Positions 9,192 through 19,859 of a DNA stretch of 64,000 nucleotides are shown piece after piece. Location: contig NW_005194698.1 of assembly GCF_000372725.1 (NCBI RefSeq), positions 323,893 to 387,892 of the forward strand, written 5' to 3'. This DNA comes from Emiliania huxleyi CCMP1516 (lineage: Eukaryota; Haptophyta; Isochrysidales; Noelaerhabdaceae). The translations under genes were made by a program, and so were the position numbers. How positions within the stretch are numbered: the stretch's first letter is position 1; the number at the start of each line of letters is the position of its first letter. The notes under the pieces are model-generated. The model was not told the origin of the DNA. It did not search any database and saw nothing but the letters and a program-made list of their open reading frames with translations.

Positions 9192-12100
9192 ATGGCCGAC
9201 GGAGTGCGGTTGACCGCTCCGACGATCCTGCTGACCGAACCGTCCGCGCCCCGGACGTCGTCGTCGGCCCACCTGCCGCGAGGCGCCCTCCTCGCCGTTG
9301 GCTCCTCTGGCGGTCGCCGGCTGGTGTGCGCGCTCGGCGATGGGCTGCAGCATCTGCCGCCGGCCCTCGGCGCCGAGCTGCCCGAGCTGCTGCTTCCCAA
9401 GCCGGCGCTGTGCGGCCGTCCGCTCGACCTGTCGGTCGGAGCCCACCGCCTCGTCGGCCACCCGCTCATGCTGCGTGTCGGGCAGCCGGCCGCCTCAGCA
9501 GACGTCGGCGGCGAGGGCGGCTCCGCGGCCGCCAACGGCGGTGGCGGCGGCGAAGAGGGCGGCAGCGGCGGCGGCGGCAGGGCCGACGGCGTCGGCGGCG
9601 GGGCCAGCACCGAGATTCGCGCGCTGAGCGTCGCCTTTGTGATCGACGCAGAGGCGCCGCATGACCGCCGGCTTCAAGATTGATTATTATTAGTATTGTA
9701 TTCTAGTATAGTTGCATTGTGTTCTATGTACTTAGGCGCCGTACGACCGCCGGCTTCAGTACCGGCGGACGGTGGCGGCGTGCGCGGTGCTGGCCGCGGA
9801 GCTCGGCGAGTCGCTCGCGGAGCATGAGGCGCACCTCGGGAGTATAATAAAGACAAGAATGTCACCCATTTGACATGAACTGTAATCTACTGTCTACAGG
9901 CGCGCCTCGGACTGCTCTCGCGGCCGCCGCCGAACGGCAGCGCGGCGGGCGCTCCGAGCGGACCAGCGGCGTGCGAGCCGCCATCTCGGGCCGATCTCGG
10001 GCCATCTCGGGCAATCTCGGGCCATCTCGGGCCATCTCGGGCCGATCTCGGGCAATCTCGGGCCATCTCGGGCCATCTCGGGCGATCTCGGACCACCTCG
10101 GTCCATCTCTCACGGCGTGGTTGTCACAGGCGTGCGAGCCGCCCTTCTCTTCCGAGCCGCCCGAGGCCGACCAGCCGGAGTGGCTGAGGCGCGCCGTCGC
10201 CGCGCCGCACCTGCTCCCTGCGCTGCGCGAGTCGCTGCTGAGTGTGGCCGCCTGCCACGCCGGGTCGTTGGGCGGAGGAGGAGGAGGGGGAGGAAGGGGA
10301 GGAGGGGGAGGAGGGGGAGGAGGGGGAGGAGGGGGAGGAGGAGGGGGAGGAGGCGGGAGGGGCGGGTACGTCGCTCGCTTGCCGCTGCCGCGAGGCATGT
10401 CTCTCGAGGTGCAGCTCCCTCCTCCGACTCGGCCCGCGCCGCCGCCGCCGCCGGTCGCGAGGTCGGAAGGTGGCGCCGGAGATGTAGCCGGGAGGCAGCA
10501 GAGATGCAGCCGAGATGTAGCCGAGATGTAGCCGAGGTTTAGCCGAGGTGTAGCAGAGCCATAGCCAGGAGAGAGAGAGACAGCCTCCCCCTGGAAGGTG
10601 GCGCCGAGATGTCTCCGGGAGGCAGCCGATGGTGACGGCCACACACCGGAGCGACACACACAGACACCTCACACAAGACACACAAGACAAGGCACCTCTT
10701 TCAGCCGACACTGTCGACACCGCCCCGAGCGGCGCCGCTGCCAGGCGCGCTGCCGCCGCCGCCGCCGCTTCGGCCGTACCTCGGCCTGCTTCCTCTTCGC
10801 GAGGCCGCCTTGTCGCCTCGCTGCCTCTGAGCAGCACCACTCCGGTACTAGTGCACCCCACGCCCCCTCCGTCTCTACCTCAGGATACGCTCGCCTCGCT
10901 GCCGCCGGACAGCTCGCCGCTGTTGGCGCGAGAGTGCCCGAGATTACCCGAGATTACCCGAGATTACCCGAGATTACCCGAGATTACCCGAGATTACCCG
11001 AGATTGCTCGTCGCTGCTGGCGCGCCTCGACCATCCGGGCTCCTCCCGGACCCTTCTCGGCCCCCTTCCCAGCACCCTTCTCGGCCCCCTTCCCAGCACC
11101 CTTCCCAGCACCCTTCTCGGCCCCCTTCTCGGCCCCCTTCCCGGACCCTTCCCGGACCCCTTCCCAGCACCCTTCCCGGACCCTTCCCGGAACCTTCCCA
11201 GCACCCTTCCCGGACCCTTCTCGGCCCCTTCCCGGACCCCTTCCCGGACCCTTCCCAGCACCCTTCTCCCCCCCGGCAGGTCCGCCTCGTGCGCGAGCTG
11301 TCCGCGGCTCGCTCCTTCTCGGAGCTGCACCTCGAGACCGGCCTCCCTCTCGACACTCTCTACCTCCTCGCCGGCACCCCTCGCCAAAGGGGGGAGGGGA
11401 GGGGGGGACGCCACGTCCCAGGACACCGTCCAGTGCACGTCCTGTCCACGTCCCTCCCGCAGGCCACCTCGCCGAGTGGGGCTAATCTCGGCTCATCTCG
11501 GCTCATCTCGGCTCATCTCGGGTCATCTCCCGCAGGCCACCTCGCCGAGTGGGGCCACGCGCGCGTCGCTCTCCCGCTGACGGAGGAGTCGCTCTTCGCT
11601 CTGCGGCCCGACGCTAGTGATGTGTAAATTAGCCCACTAAGTAAGGGTGGATGGGTCGGCAGGAGTCGCTCTTCGCTCTGCGGCCCGACGCGCCGACGCA
11701 CGCCGACTCGGAGGTCCGACGCCGCCCCCCCGGAATGAGTGACCCTCGGGGGGGGCCCCAGCTTAACTCGTCCCTCGGAGGTCGCCCCCGAGTCGCGTTC
11801 CCCTTGCTCCAGTTCCTCCGCTCCTCAGCTCGCTTTTCAGTCGCTGGGATTGGGGGGGGACCTCACTGAGTCAACTTTCCATGGGCCCCCCCCCCCCCCC
11901 CTCCCTCCCCCCGCGCCAGGTTGCTGCCGAGTACGCGGCGGCCTTTGGCGCGCGGCCGGCCTTGCCGCTCCTCTCCGCCCTCGCCCTCTTCTCCGAGCCT
12001 CGCCGCTTCGGCGACTTCTCCCCGCCCTCTCCCGCCGCTCAGCGCAGAAGGCCTGAAAAAGAAACCTCGAGGCCACCGCTGTTTGTAGGCGACCTCTCCC

Positions 12101-12870
12101 GCTCGGCTCGCGTGCCCGCGCGGCGGCTGGTGCAGGCGGACGCATTGTGATTCATTCTATTCATCATACTACTCAAATCTGAGGACACGTCAACTCGGCA
12201 CGTTGCCAAGCCGACACGTCAAGTCTGACGACAAGCATGCGGCTGGCCGAACCACAGGCGACCGTTTTCCTCTGGCAGCGGCGCGTGATCCACCAGCTGC
12301 AGACGTGCCTCCTCGCCGTCGCCGAGGCCGCCTCCTCCTCCTCCTCCGGTCGACCCCCCGTGTCTCTCTCGCTGTGCGTAGCCACTCCACAACCGGCCTG
12401 TGTTAGGTCGCCCGTCCGGCCGTCGAGCCGGAGCGGCTGGTCGCATGGCAGCTGATGCAGCAGCTGCGGCCGATGCTGCACGGCGCGACTCGGCTCGATC
12501 TCGGCTCGATCTCGGCTTGATCTCGGCTCGATCTCGGCTCGATCTCGGGTTGATCTCGGCTCGATCTCGGCTCGATCTCGGCGCGCGACCCGTCCGCACA
12601 GCCGGAGAGGCGCAGAGGAGATGAGGCCAGCTCCCGACCGGCCAGATCTGACAGGGTTGCACCCCCCTTCCCCCCCCCCCCCCTCCCCCCCTCCTCCCTC
12701 CCGCCCCTCCGCCCCCGCCAGGCGAGCATTCGCTCGAGGAGCTGTCGTGGCACGAGGGCGTCCCTCGCCGCGCGCTGCTGCAGATGGTGGCCGCCTTCCC
12801 GGACGTGCTACTGCCCGTGCTCATGCCCGCCGTCGGGGAGGACTTCGAGGAGGCACAGGACTGTGGCTGA
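9192..12870 (+). CDS. NPRL3: NPRL3-like GATOR1 subunit, multi-exon
   Basis: The exons follow NPRL3 order. Exon 1 has DLSVGAHRLVGHPLMLRVG and STEIRALSVAFVIDAEAP. Next come YRRTVAACAVLAAELGESLA (from about 9759), a middle exon ending in an LP-rich strand, LRPYLGLLPLREA (about 10780), LASLPPDSSPLLAR (10880-10930), VRLVRELSAARSFSELHLET (from 11280), GHLAEWGHARVALPLTEESL (from 11536), EYAAAFGARPALPLLSALAL (from 11925), TVFLWQRRVIHQLQTCLL (from 12260), and a last exon HSLEELSWHEGVPRRALLQM ending with TGA at 12868-12870. In yeast and animals NPRL3 joins NPRL2 and DEPDC5 in GATOR1, which restrains TORC1 on the lysosome or vacuole when amino acids are low. Several introns are flanked by exon-edge direct repeats and filled with 10-12-bp tandem repeats. 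Confidence 0.85.
9985..10110 (+). repeat. 10-bp minisatellite in NPRL3 intron
   Basis: Tandem copies of a unit near ATCTCGGGCC, some 11 bp long, fill most of the intron between the two GGCGTGCGAGCCGCC copies. Confidence 0.8.
10268..10366 (+). repeat. GGA/GGGGA-rich low-complexity tract
   Basis: Repeats of GGAGGAGG and GGGGGAGGA. If translated in the exon frame it gives poly-Gly, so it may be either coding or the start of an intron. Confidence 0.7.
10926..11007 (+). repeat. 10-bp minisatellite CCCGAGATTA in NPRL3 intron
   Basis: About seven perfect copies of CCCGAGATTA after the exon ending LLARE. It begins directly at the exon edge. Confidence 0.85.
11040..11272 (+). repeat. TTCCCAGCACCC / TTCTCGGCCCCC tandem repeat in intron
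   Basis: Alternating units of 10-12 bp, all pyrimidine-rich on the sense strand, running up to the acceptor before VRLVREL. The repeat itself supplies the polypyrimidine tract. Confidence 0.8.
12486..12588 (+). repeat. 11-bp minisatellite GGCTCGATCTC in NPRL3 intron
   Basis: About nine copies of GGCTCGATCTC with small variants after the exon encoding AWQLMQQLRPMLHG. Confidence 0.85.
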
Positions 12871-13276
12871 GCTCGCAGCTCGCAGGTGGGGAGTCGAGAG
12901 CAAAAGTGTATCCATGTCTTACCCATCCATGTCTTACCCCGCCGCGGCCAGCAACTCCTGGAAGGGGTCTCGCCGGGCGCATCTCGGCGGAAAGAAAAGG
13001 CATGTAGCATGTAGCCCGTGAGCAGTGTTGAAAAACGAATTGCATCCCATGAGCGTACGGCTGCCGAGACTAACTAGACCCTTTGCCTGCCCCTCGCGAA
13101 CTGCAAGCGCACGGCTCCTAGACTGAAACTAGCCTTTTGCCTGCCCCTGGCCACACGGAGCAGGGGGAGCTGCAAGCGCGCGCCCGCCGCGCCCGCACGG
13201 CTCCCTCTAGACTAGCCCTTGCCCCTGGCCAAGGCTCTCCGCCAGGCCGTGCGCGCTCCTCTGGTGCACACGAGGA

Positions 13277-14479
13277 TCAGCCAATGATGCAGGCTCCGAT
13301 CTTAGGCATCACTTTGCTGGCGCGCCTCTTCGGCTTGCCTCCGCCAGGCGCCGCGTCAGGCGACGGGGTGCTCGTGCTACCTGCGGAGGGGGTGTGCGAC
13401 TCCCGAACGCGGGCAACCTCTTCGTCGAGTGACTCAGCCTCGGGCACGCTCGTCAGCGAGCGCTCCGAAGAAGCGCTCAGGTACTTGAGGGTCCCCTGCT
13501 TAAAGACGTGCTTGGCGATGGACATCTTCTCGGCCGACGATGGCCGAAGGGTGCCAGGCGCGGGCACAGCCGCGCTCGAATGTCTCGAATGTCCCGAGTG
13601 TGACGCCCACGACGGCTCACCCTCTGGCGTCTGGATTTTCGACGCCGCCTGGATGACGGCGGCCTGCTGCGCCTGGTACTCTGGCACGGCGGGGGACTGG
13701 ATGGTGAAGAAGAATGAGGGGATGCGCTCGGGCTCGTTGCGCTCCACCGCCGTCTTGAGGAGGTGCATGAGCCCCTCTGCCGAGGTGGGGTTGGTCGCGT
13801 GCAGCACGTTGTGCACGTTGATGAGTCGGATGAGCGAGTCCACGTCGGCCTGGTGCGGATGAGCGCTCAGCGGGTCGGTGAAGAAAATAACCGCGCCGAT
13901 GTCTTCGAGGCACATTAGCGCCGCAATTTGCGCGTCCCCGCCCAGCGGCCCTGAGGAGCACACGGCGCCATAGACGACCTCGTCGTCCTCGCCAAAGACC
14001 GTGCGCAGCATCGCCATCGTCGACGCGGTGCCCGTCACGCGGAAACGCTTGAGCGTCTCGGCGTGCTCCTCCACAAACATCCTCATCGCCGGCTTCATGT
14101 GGTTGTGGGCGATTAGCGCGAGAGAGCGCATGTCGGACGGACCCAGCTTCGAGGTTCCAACTTCGGACTTTTCGGATCGATGGGACCTCTCGACCGAAAA
14201 CAGGGATTTGAGCGACTGTTGGTTGTCGGCCCCAAATATGAGCTTCGCGCGGCGCGGGTGCCTCGATGCCTCAGCCTCGATCCGGTCGAAGGCATCGTTG
14301 GTGAAGGCGAGGACGGAACGAGTCGAGTCCGAGACTCGTTTGATTGACGACTGAAGGATGTTCGGCGTTGTTGCCTCTCTGCTTGTGGGCGGCGAATGGA
14401 CCTTTGGCGCGGCGTTTGGCGCGGTGATTAGCGGCGACGCGGGCCTAGGCTGAGTTGCCCTCTGTTCTTTCGCGCACAT
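13277..14479 (-). CDS. methylglyoxal synthase domain protein
   Basis: A single open frame of 400 residues. Residues about 118-240 match methylglyoxal synthase (MgsA), which converts dihydroxyacetone phosphate to methylglyoxal and phosphate. Visible marks in order are the HNH phosphate-binding turn (125-127), TGT (149-151), GPLGGD (177-182, with Asp182 at the position of the catalytic Asp), FFTDPL (199-204), PHQADV (208-213) and ATN (228-230). The bacterial enzyme is about 150 residues; here there is a 117-residue N-terminal extension and a 160-residue Ser/Pro-rich C-terminal extension. No intron is seen, unlike most neighbours. The enzyme is mainly bacterial, so an origin by transfer is likely but old, since codon use and GC match the host. 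No clear signal peptide, so the location is open. Confidence 0.85.
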   Translation of the reverse strand: MCAKEQRATQPRPASPLITAPNAAPKVHSPPTSREATTPNILQSSIKRVSDSTRSVLAFTNDAFDRIEAEASRHPRRAKLIFGADNQQSLKSLFSVERSHRSEKSEVGTSKLGPSDMRSLALIAHNHMKPAMRMFVEEHAETLKRFRVTGTASTMAMLRTVFGEDDEVVYGAVCSSGPLGGDAQIAALMCLEDIGAVIFFTDPLSAHPHQADVDSLIRLINVHNVLHATNPTSAEGLMHLLKTAVERNEPERIPSFFFTIQSPAVPEYQAQQAAVIQAASKIQTPEGEPSWASHSGHSRHSSAAVPAPGTLRPSSAEKMSIAKHVFKQGTLKYLSASSERSLTSVPEAESLDEEVARVRESHTPSAGSTSTPSPDAAPGGGKPKRRASKVMPKIGACIIG

Positions 14480-15011
14480 GCTGAGTTGCCCTCGGTTCTT
14501 TCGCGCATAAAACGTATACAGCTAACGCGATGCGGCCTCTGTCTAGCCTCCTCTGCTTCTTTGCAGCAGCCATGGCGGGACCGCATCGAGTAAAACTATT
14601 ACTGCTCCCGGGTACCGGGTGGTTTCAAATTCGTCACGAAACCGTCACGCTTTCGTCACGAGTCCGTGCGCGGTGGGACCGACACGCAGAAAGAAAGAAA
14701 GAAAACGGAGGGGGGGGATGGATGGGAGGACGGCAGAGGTCGGACCGAACTCGGACTCTTCTACTTTTGAGCTGATGGTGTTCGTGGGATATCATATGGA
14801 TATCGACGGTCGACGGGCAGTTTGTTGGTCCTCTCGCCCACATCAAGTGTCTCTCCGGCACCACGCTGCTACATGCTACGATTCGGGGACGCTCGTCCGC
14901 TCCCCCTCCAGCACTAGCCTGCTCGCAAGCCACTCCATGCCGGCAGCCCCTTCCCTCGTGAAGTGGGAATGCAGGCGTCGCCGCAGACTGTTAGACACGG
15001 CCTGCCCCTGG
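14480..15011. other. intergenic, no gene seen
   Basis: Short open frames only. The pair CTGAGTTGCCCTCTGTTCTTTCGCGCA / CTGAGTTGCCCTCGGTTCTTTCGCGCA (14450-14508) is a near-perfect local direct repeat just upstream of the methylglyoxal synthase start and may be regulatory. Confidence 0.6.
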
Positions 15012-15480
15012 CTAACTAAGAGTCTGGATGGCAGGCGGCCGTGCCGCGTGCAAGACCGTGCCTGAGCCCCAGCTCCCTGCGGCGCGTGCGCGTGCGTTGG
15101 GATTCTCGTAAAGCGCGTCTCCCCAAAAGATGCCGATCATCGAGTGCAGTACAAAGCCTTGCCGGCGGAGTAGGTTATGGATCTCGGTCATCTCAGCCAC
15201 GCTCTTGCGAGCCACTTCCACCAGGAGCAGGCCCACGGACACTGCGGTCCAGTCGACCGAACGGAGCGGCAGCTCGTACCCTTCTCGTGCGGCCCACGTC
15301 CACGCTGAATAAATCGATATGTAGCGCGCTGACTGGACCGTCGGTGTGCTGCAGTTTCCACGCCTCTAGTATGCCTCGTCCTCCTCGCCGCCGCCGGTGT
15401 GCGGGCGCGCTTGCGGGCGGCGGACGCCATATGCACACGCGGCTGGCGCCGTCGTGCCGTGTACCGTAGGCCGATGGATT
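15009..15480 (-). pseudogene. FkbM-type methyltransferase fragment, frameshifted, with borrowed 5' end
   Basis: One frame reads ALHIDLFSVDV, the typical S-adenosylmethionine-site strand of FkbM-family methyltransferases. The expected EGYELPLRSVDWTAVSVGLL continues in another frame, then runs through VEVARKSVAEMTEIHNLLRR to TAG at 15009-15011. The two parts are separated by about 10 extra bases, which breaks the gene. The 5' part (15371-15440) is not FkbM: it closely matches the start region of the NHL/BTB gene at 19680-19740, including the ATG and the MASAARK-type first residues. This is therefore a chimeric, decayed copy. Confidence 0.55.
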
Positions 15481-15667
15481 CGGGAAGGGCTGGGTATCGA
15501 CCGTCAAAACATGGAAAGAAGTATAGAGAATTTCCGTGGGGGCAGTATGTATTCTTGTAAGATGTGCGTATTCTCGTCTCACTGGCTCCGAGTAGAAAAA
15601 GAAAGAAAACATGTTAGCTCCGAGTAGAGGGGGCGTTCCGCCGCTACGGTCTCAGCCCTACCTGGCC

Positions 15668-17590
15668 ATTCTAGATTATAGAATGGCATCCTTCATGCTG
15701 CGGCTGCTGCTCCGCTGCCGCTGATTGTGGACACGATTCCCCCGATAATCCTGCCCGCCCGCTCCGCCCCGCCCGCCCGCCGCTCCCCGCTTGCTTGCCC
15801 GCCCGCCCGCCCGCCCGCCCGCCCGCCCGCCCGCCCGCCCGACCACCCATTCCCATCACCATCTCACATACCTTCATATAGGCGCTCGAGACCTCCTCTC
15901 GCGGCCTACTCGCTGCCTCTGGGGAGGAGGGGAAGACGTAGGGTTGAGCTGGACTCGCCTTTCCTGAGGCCCCTCCCCGAAAGGCAAGTTTTAGCCACAT
16001 AAAACCGAGACCCCTCCCCACCACCCCAATCCCCCCACCCCCTTGCTCCCCTCCCCCCCTCGGGAGGGCCGAACTGAGGCGCCCGTGGGGACCCCGCACT
16101 TCCCTTCCCCCCTCGGAGGGCCGGACTGAGGCGTCGAGGGCCCCGCTCTTTCCTTCGCATAGCGGCCACTCTTCGGATCGCTGGTCGAGCGACCCGGGGG
16201 ATGCCCCGCGCGCCTGACCCAGGCGCGAAAACGAATCTGCGAGGCGTGGCCGCTCACGCGGCCCGATGGGGAGGAACGGGGCGAGCCCCCTCCAACCCAC
16301 CCGCGCTAGGTCTCGGGCGGCGAAGGGGTCACACCCGACGACCTCGGGAACTAGCCGGGGCAGTCGGAGAAGGGGCAACTCCGTGCACTGACGGTCGGCC
16401 GCCAGAAAACACGCCTGCGTGGATCGCGTCACACCAATCCTCGCTACCCAACGCGGCCAAAGGATATCCACCTCGAGAACCTCGAGACATCTAGAATGGC
16501 GTCTCGCGCGCGCTCACCCGGCCGCCTCGCAGCCCCAGCGGCCGGGGGGCGCTTGCCGGGGTTGGGGCTGGTCACACACAGGCGCCACTTTAACGCGGCG
16601 AGCCAGAGGAGTCACACAGGAGAGCCCCCAACATGCCACATTTTCAGCAGCAGACGGGCCGCGGTGAGGGCCCATTCTGTATCGAAGAATGGGGTCCGCC
16701 GCCGTCCCCCACGGCCTTCTCACGCCCCCAGCGGCGGCGTGCCGCTCGGCCAGACTGGTGGGGTTCGCGCACAAGCCCCAGTTCAACACAGAGAGCCCAA
16801 CAGTCCGCAAATGAGAGTCCTCCCCCCGCCCCCAAACCAGAGCAGACGCCGGGGGGTGCGCCACGTATGGCAAAAGCAAACGCACGATGGCCGCCGGCGG
16901 CCGTTGAGCGCTGCCGCCGTTCGAGCCTTGGATGTCAGTCCGTCGCCGCCTGTGGCGAGGGCAGTGGAGGTGTGAGATTTGTGCTCGCAAGTGGTGGGCG
17001 GGCGAAAGGGTCGGGCGGCGAAAGAGAGCAGACAACAGACAGCGCGAAATGCGGACTACTCGTGTCACATCTACTCCTCGTGTCACCTAGTCATGGTCGT
17101 CGCTTCCCTGGCCGGTCTCCGAGTCCTGCTCCTCGCCCGAGTCCTCGTCCAAGTTCGAGTAGTCTTCCTCCTCTTCGTCCTCTTCGTCGATCTCGTCGAG
17201 CCGGCTCCTGGCCCGACGCCCGTGACGCTGCTGGGGCCGACTTGCTACGCGCGCTGCGACCCGGACCGCCACCTCTGCTGCCGCCTGTGCTACCCGTAGT
17301 CCTTGCCGGCGAGCGAGTGCCTTTTGCGGGGCTGTCGCCAGAGCGGGTGTCGCCACGGCCGTCTTCTGATCTGTTTTGTGGTCTGCGGACTGCGCGCTGC
17401 GCTGCGCTGCGCGTCTCGAGGCGCGCCGCAACACAGCCCGTGTAAATGGGGTAATGGATAAACCAAGCATCCCCGATGGCCGGGGGGATGTCCCATGGCC
17501 CCGGGGTGGCCGTGGGCACGCAGGGGGCGCCGCTACGGGCCGCTGCGGCGCCCATTCTACTTCGAAGAATGCCATTCTTGAAACTAGAAT
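15668..17590. mobile_element. 1.9-kb element with 27-bp terminal inverted repeats
   Basis: The left end (15668-15694) and the reverse complement of the right end (17564-17590) agree at 23 of 27 positions, sharing ATTCTAG and AGAATGGCAT. A related palindrome lies inside at 16672-16692. The interior has a GCCC tract (15786-15842), two direct copies of a CCCCTCGG-AGGGCCG block (16055-16135), and minus-strand open frames. No transposase motif is recognised. No clear target-site duplication was found. Confidence 0.5.
17087..17575 (-). CDS. hypothetical protein with acidic tail, inside the TIR element
   Basis: A 162-residue frame beginning MAFFEVEWAPQRP overlaps the right inverted repeat. It has an Ala/Arg-rich middle and a strongly acidic C-terminus (DEIDEEDEEEEDYSNLDEDS, then EEQDSETGQGSDDHD). 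Such a biased tail is hard to obtain by chance, so translation is plausible. Two further minus-strand frames (15671-16471 and 16514-17086) are longer but look less protein-like. Family unknown; it could be the N-terminal part of an element-encoded protein. Confidence 0.4.
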   Translation of the reverse strand: MAFFEVEWAPQRPVAAPPACPRPPRGHGTSPRPSGMLGLSITPFTRAVLRRASRRAAQRSAQSADHKTDQKTAVATPALATAPQKALARRQGLRVAQAAAEVAVRVAARVASRPQQRHGRRARSRLDEIDEEDEEEEDYSNLDEDSGEEQDSETGQGSDDHD

Positions 17591-18024
17591 CTAGGTCTGA
17601 GACCGGCTAGGGGACACCCAAAGCGCAGAACTAACCCTCGGAGACCCGTGTTTACTTTAATTAAGGCCCTTGCCCTGCGAATGCGCGCCCCCCCCTAGCT
17701 AGGGGTCAGGGCTCTCTAGCCCGTAGCCCGATGCCGATCATCCGGCCCGCTGGATGCGCTTCTCAGCTCACCGGCCCTGGATGTGAGGTTGCCGACTGCA
17801 CTCCAAGTGCTCCAAGAGAGACTGGCAGTGGGACTACTGACGTACGAACGTACGAACGTACCGAGAAATTTAAACGGTGTCGCAGGAGCGCGCTCCCTGC
17901 ACACGGCGCGCTGTGCTCGGTCACGCACTGCTATCACTGGGAGAGCTATCACTGGGAGAGAGAGAGATTTTTAGCAATTGGTGCCAAGCGGCGAGCGAGC
18001 AGGGCGTGGGGCGCTGCCCCTCAC
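17591..18024. other. intergenic, no gene seen
   Basis: Holds three copies of the 8-bp word ACGTACGA or close variants near 17837-17862 and a GAGAGCTATCACTGG duplication at 17930-17960, directly downstream of the NHL/BTB gene stop. Confidence 0.6.
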
Positions 18025-19725
18025 TCATGCCCGGACCTTCTTGAGCTCCACGTCGCGCGCCGCCACCGTCCCCTTCAGCTCCGCCACCTGGTCGAGCGCG
18101 TCGCCGAGCAGCCCCTTGGCCACGCCAAAGTCGCGCAGCTGCTCCACGCCGCCGCTCGCCCGCACCTCGGCGGCGTGGTCGGCCACGAAGCGGCGGCACT
18201 GCGCGAGGAGCCGCCCGTCACCCATCGTGTGCGCCGCCTCGAGCAGCGGCACAGCGGTCGCCGGCGCGACGCTCTCCTGCAGCGCCTGCGCGCAGAGCAG
18301 CTCGAGGCGCGGCACCTGGTACATCTGCGCCAGCTCCCGCAGGTCGAGCGCGCGCTGCGCCCTGCCCTCCTCCTCGCCGAGGTCGAACTGGTCGGTGAGG
18401 AGGTAGCGGACGAGGGCGGTGAAGCTGGCGAGGTCGGTGTGGGACACCGTGACCTCGGCGGCGTCGCGCTCCTTCATGCCGATGCCAAACATGGTCCGAA
18501 AGACCGGGGACCGGGCGCAGAGGTTGGCCTTGGTGACGTGCTCGATGCGCTCCTCGTCGTCGCCGACCAGGAAGGTGACCATGCCCTGCGGGAGGGAGGC
18601 GTCGCCCCACGTGTTCGCCATGTCGGCGGAGAAGGTGGAAGGCGGAACGACGATCGGGGCAAAGGAGGGAGGCGGAGGAGGCGCCGCCACGCAGACCTGG
18701 CGGAGGCCACCTCTCGAACTGACCAACAGCGTGCTGCCGTCGGGGCTGATGACGACTTCGAATGGGCAGTCGAACTCCGCCGCGTCGCCAACGCCATCGG
18801 CGATGCCCGTGGTGCTGCTGCCCGCGATCGTCGTCACTTCGCCCGTCGCCACCTCAACCCGCCGGATCTTGACGTTGCTGCAGTCCGCCACAAACAGCGC
18901 GCCGCCGTCTGGGCTGATGGCGATGCCACTTGGGTTGTTGAACTCCGCCGCATCGCCCACGCCATCAGCGCTGCCCCTGGTGCCGCTGCCCGCGACCGTC
19001 GTCACCTCGCCAGTCGACACCTCCACCCGCCGGATCTTCTGGTTGCCTTGGTCCACCACAAACAGCGCACCGCCGCCTGGGCTGAGGGCGAGGGCGCGTG
19101 GGCCGCAGAACTCCGCCGCGTCGCCCACGCCGTCCGCGTCGCGAGGCTCGCCGCTGCCCGCGATACTCGTCACCTCGCCCGTAGTCACCTCAACCCTCCG
19201 GATCTTGTGGTTGTCTTGGTCCACCACAAACAGCACGCCGCCGTCTGGGCTGATGGCGATGCCAGCTGGGCCGCAGACCTGTGCCGCGTCGCCCACGCCA
19301 TCCGCGTCGCCCTCGTCGCCGCTTCCTGCAAGCGTGGTCACCTCGCCCGTCGCCACCTCCACCCGCCGGATCTTGTGGTTGCTGTAGTCCGCCACAAACG
19401 CCGCGCTCCTGTCCGGGCTGGCAGCAATGCTGTTGAAAACGTCACTTGCTGGCAAGGCTGCCACGCGGCGCACGCGCCCGGCCGCCGAGACGTGCAGCAG
19501 CGAGTCCTCGGTCGCGACGTACCAGGCGCCCGCGTGATCGCTCGCCACGCCAACCGGCCCGAGCCATAGAGGGCCGTCCTCGCCCTCGAGCGTGAGCGTG
19601 GTGACCTGGCCGACGACGCGCGCGCCAAAGAGGGGCGCCTCGAAGCCATCCGCGATCGGCGAGGGCTCCGCGTCCTCCTCGCCGCCGGCGGCGGTGCGGG
19701 CGCACTTGCGGGCGGCGGACGCCAT
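18025..19725 (-). CDS. NHL-repeat propeller fused to BTB/POZ domain
   Basis: 566 residues from the ATG at 19725, starting MASAARKCART; the longer upstream frame is decayed sequence, so this start is preferred. Residues about 40-330 hold five to six NHL-type repeats of about 57 residues, with the pattern GIAISPDGGALFVADxxNxKIRRVEV and a GSGxxGxADGVGDAAxF turn, predicted to form a beta-propeller. Then comes a Pro-rich linker (APPPPPSFAPIVVPP) and a BTB/POZ domain (VTFLVGDDEERIEHVTKANL, then CARSPVFRTMFGIGMKE), a BACK-like helical region and a short coiled-coil end. BTB domains often recruit Cullin-3, so a substrate-adaptor role is possible. No intron. Its 5' region has been copied at least twice, to 15.4 kb and 19.9 kb. 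Confidence 0.8.
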   Translation of the reverse strand: MASAARKCARTAAGGEEDAEPSPIADGFEAPLFGARVVGQVTTLTLEGEDGPLWLGPVGVASDHAGAWYVATEDSLLHVSAAGRVRRVAALPASDVFNSIAASPDRSAAFVADYSNHKIRRVEVATGEVTTLAGSGDEGDADGVGDAAQVCGPAGIAISPDGGVLFVVDQDNHKIRRVEVTTGEVTSIAGSGEPRDADGVGDAAEFCGPRALALSPGGGALFVVDQGNQKIRRVEVSTGEVTTVAGSGTRGSADGVGDAAEFNNPSGIAISPDGGALFVADCSNVKIRRVEVATGEVTTIAGSSTTGIADGVGDAAEFDCPFEVVISPDGSTLLVSSRGGLRQVCVAAPPPPPSFAPIVVPPSTFSADMANTWGDASLPQGMVTFLVGDDEERIEHVTKANLCARSPVFRTMFGIGMKERDAAEVTVSHTDLASFTALVRYLLTDQFDLGEEEGRAQRALDLRELAQMYQVPRLELLCAQALQESVAPATAVPLLEAAHTMGDGRLLAQCRRFVADHAAEVRASGGVEQLRDFGVAKGLLGDALDQVAELKGTVAARDVELKKVRA

Positions 19726-19859
19726 ACGTGTGTGTGTTCGCGCCGAACAACGCTGATGGATTCGGGACCAGGGCTTGTGGGGTAAGCTGGCGCGTAGGGC
19801 ATCTGGTATTCGGAAAAGGTGCGTCGGGATTTCATAGTGCAGAGAAGAAATGCGTGCGA

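Noticed and set aside
15786..15842. GCCC tract as a G-quadruplex promoter
   Set aside because: No gene start follows it; it lies inside the TIR element.
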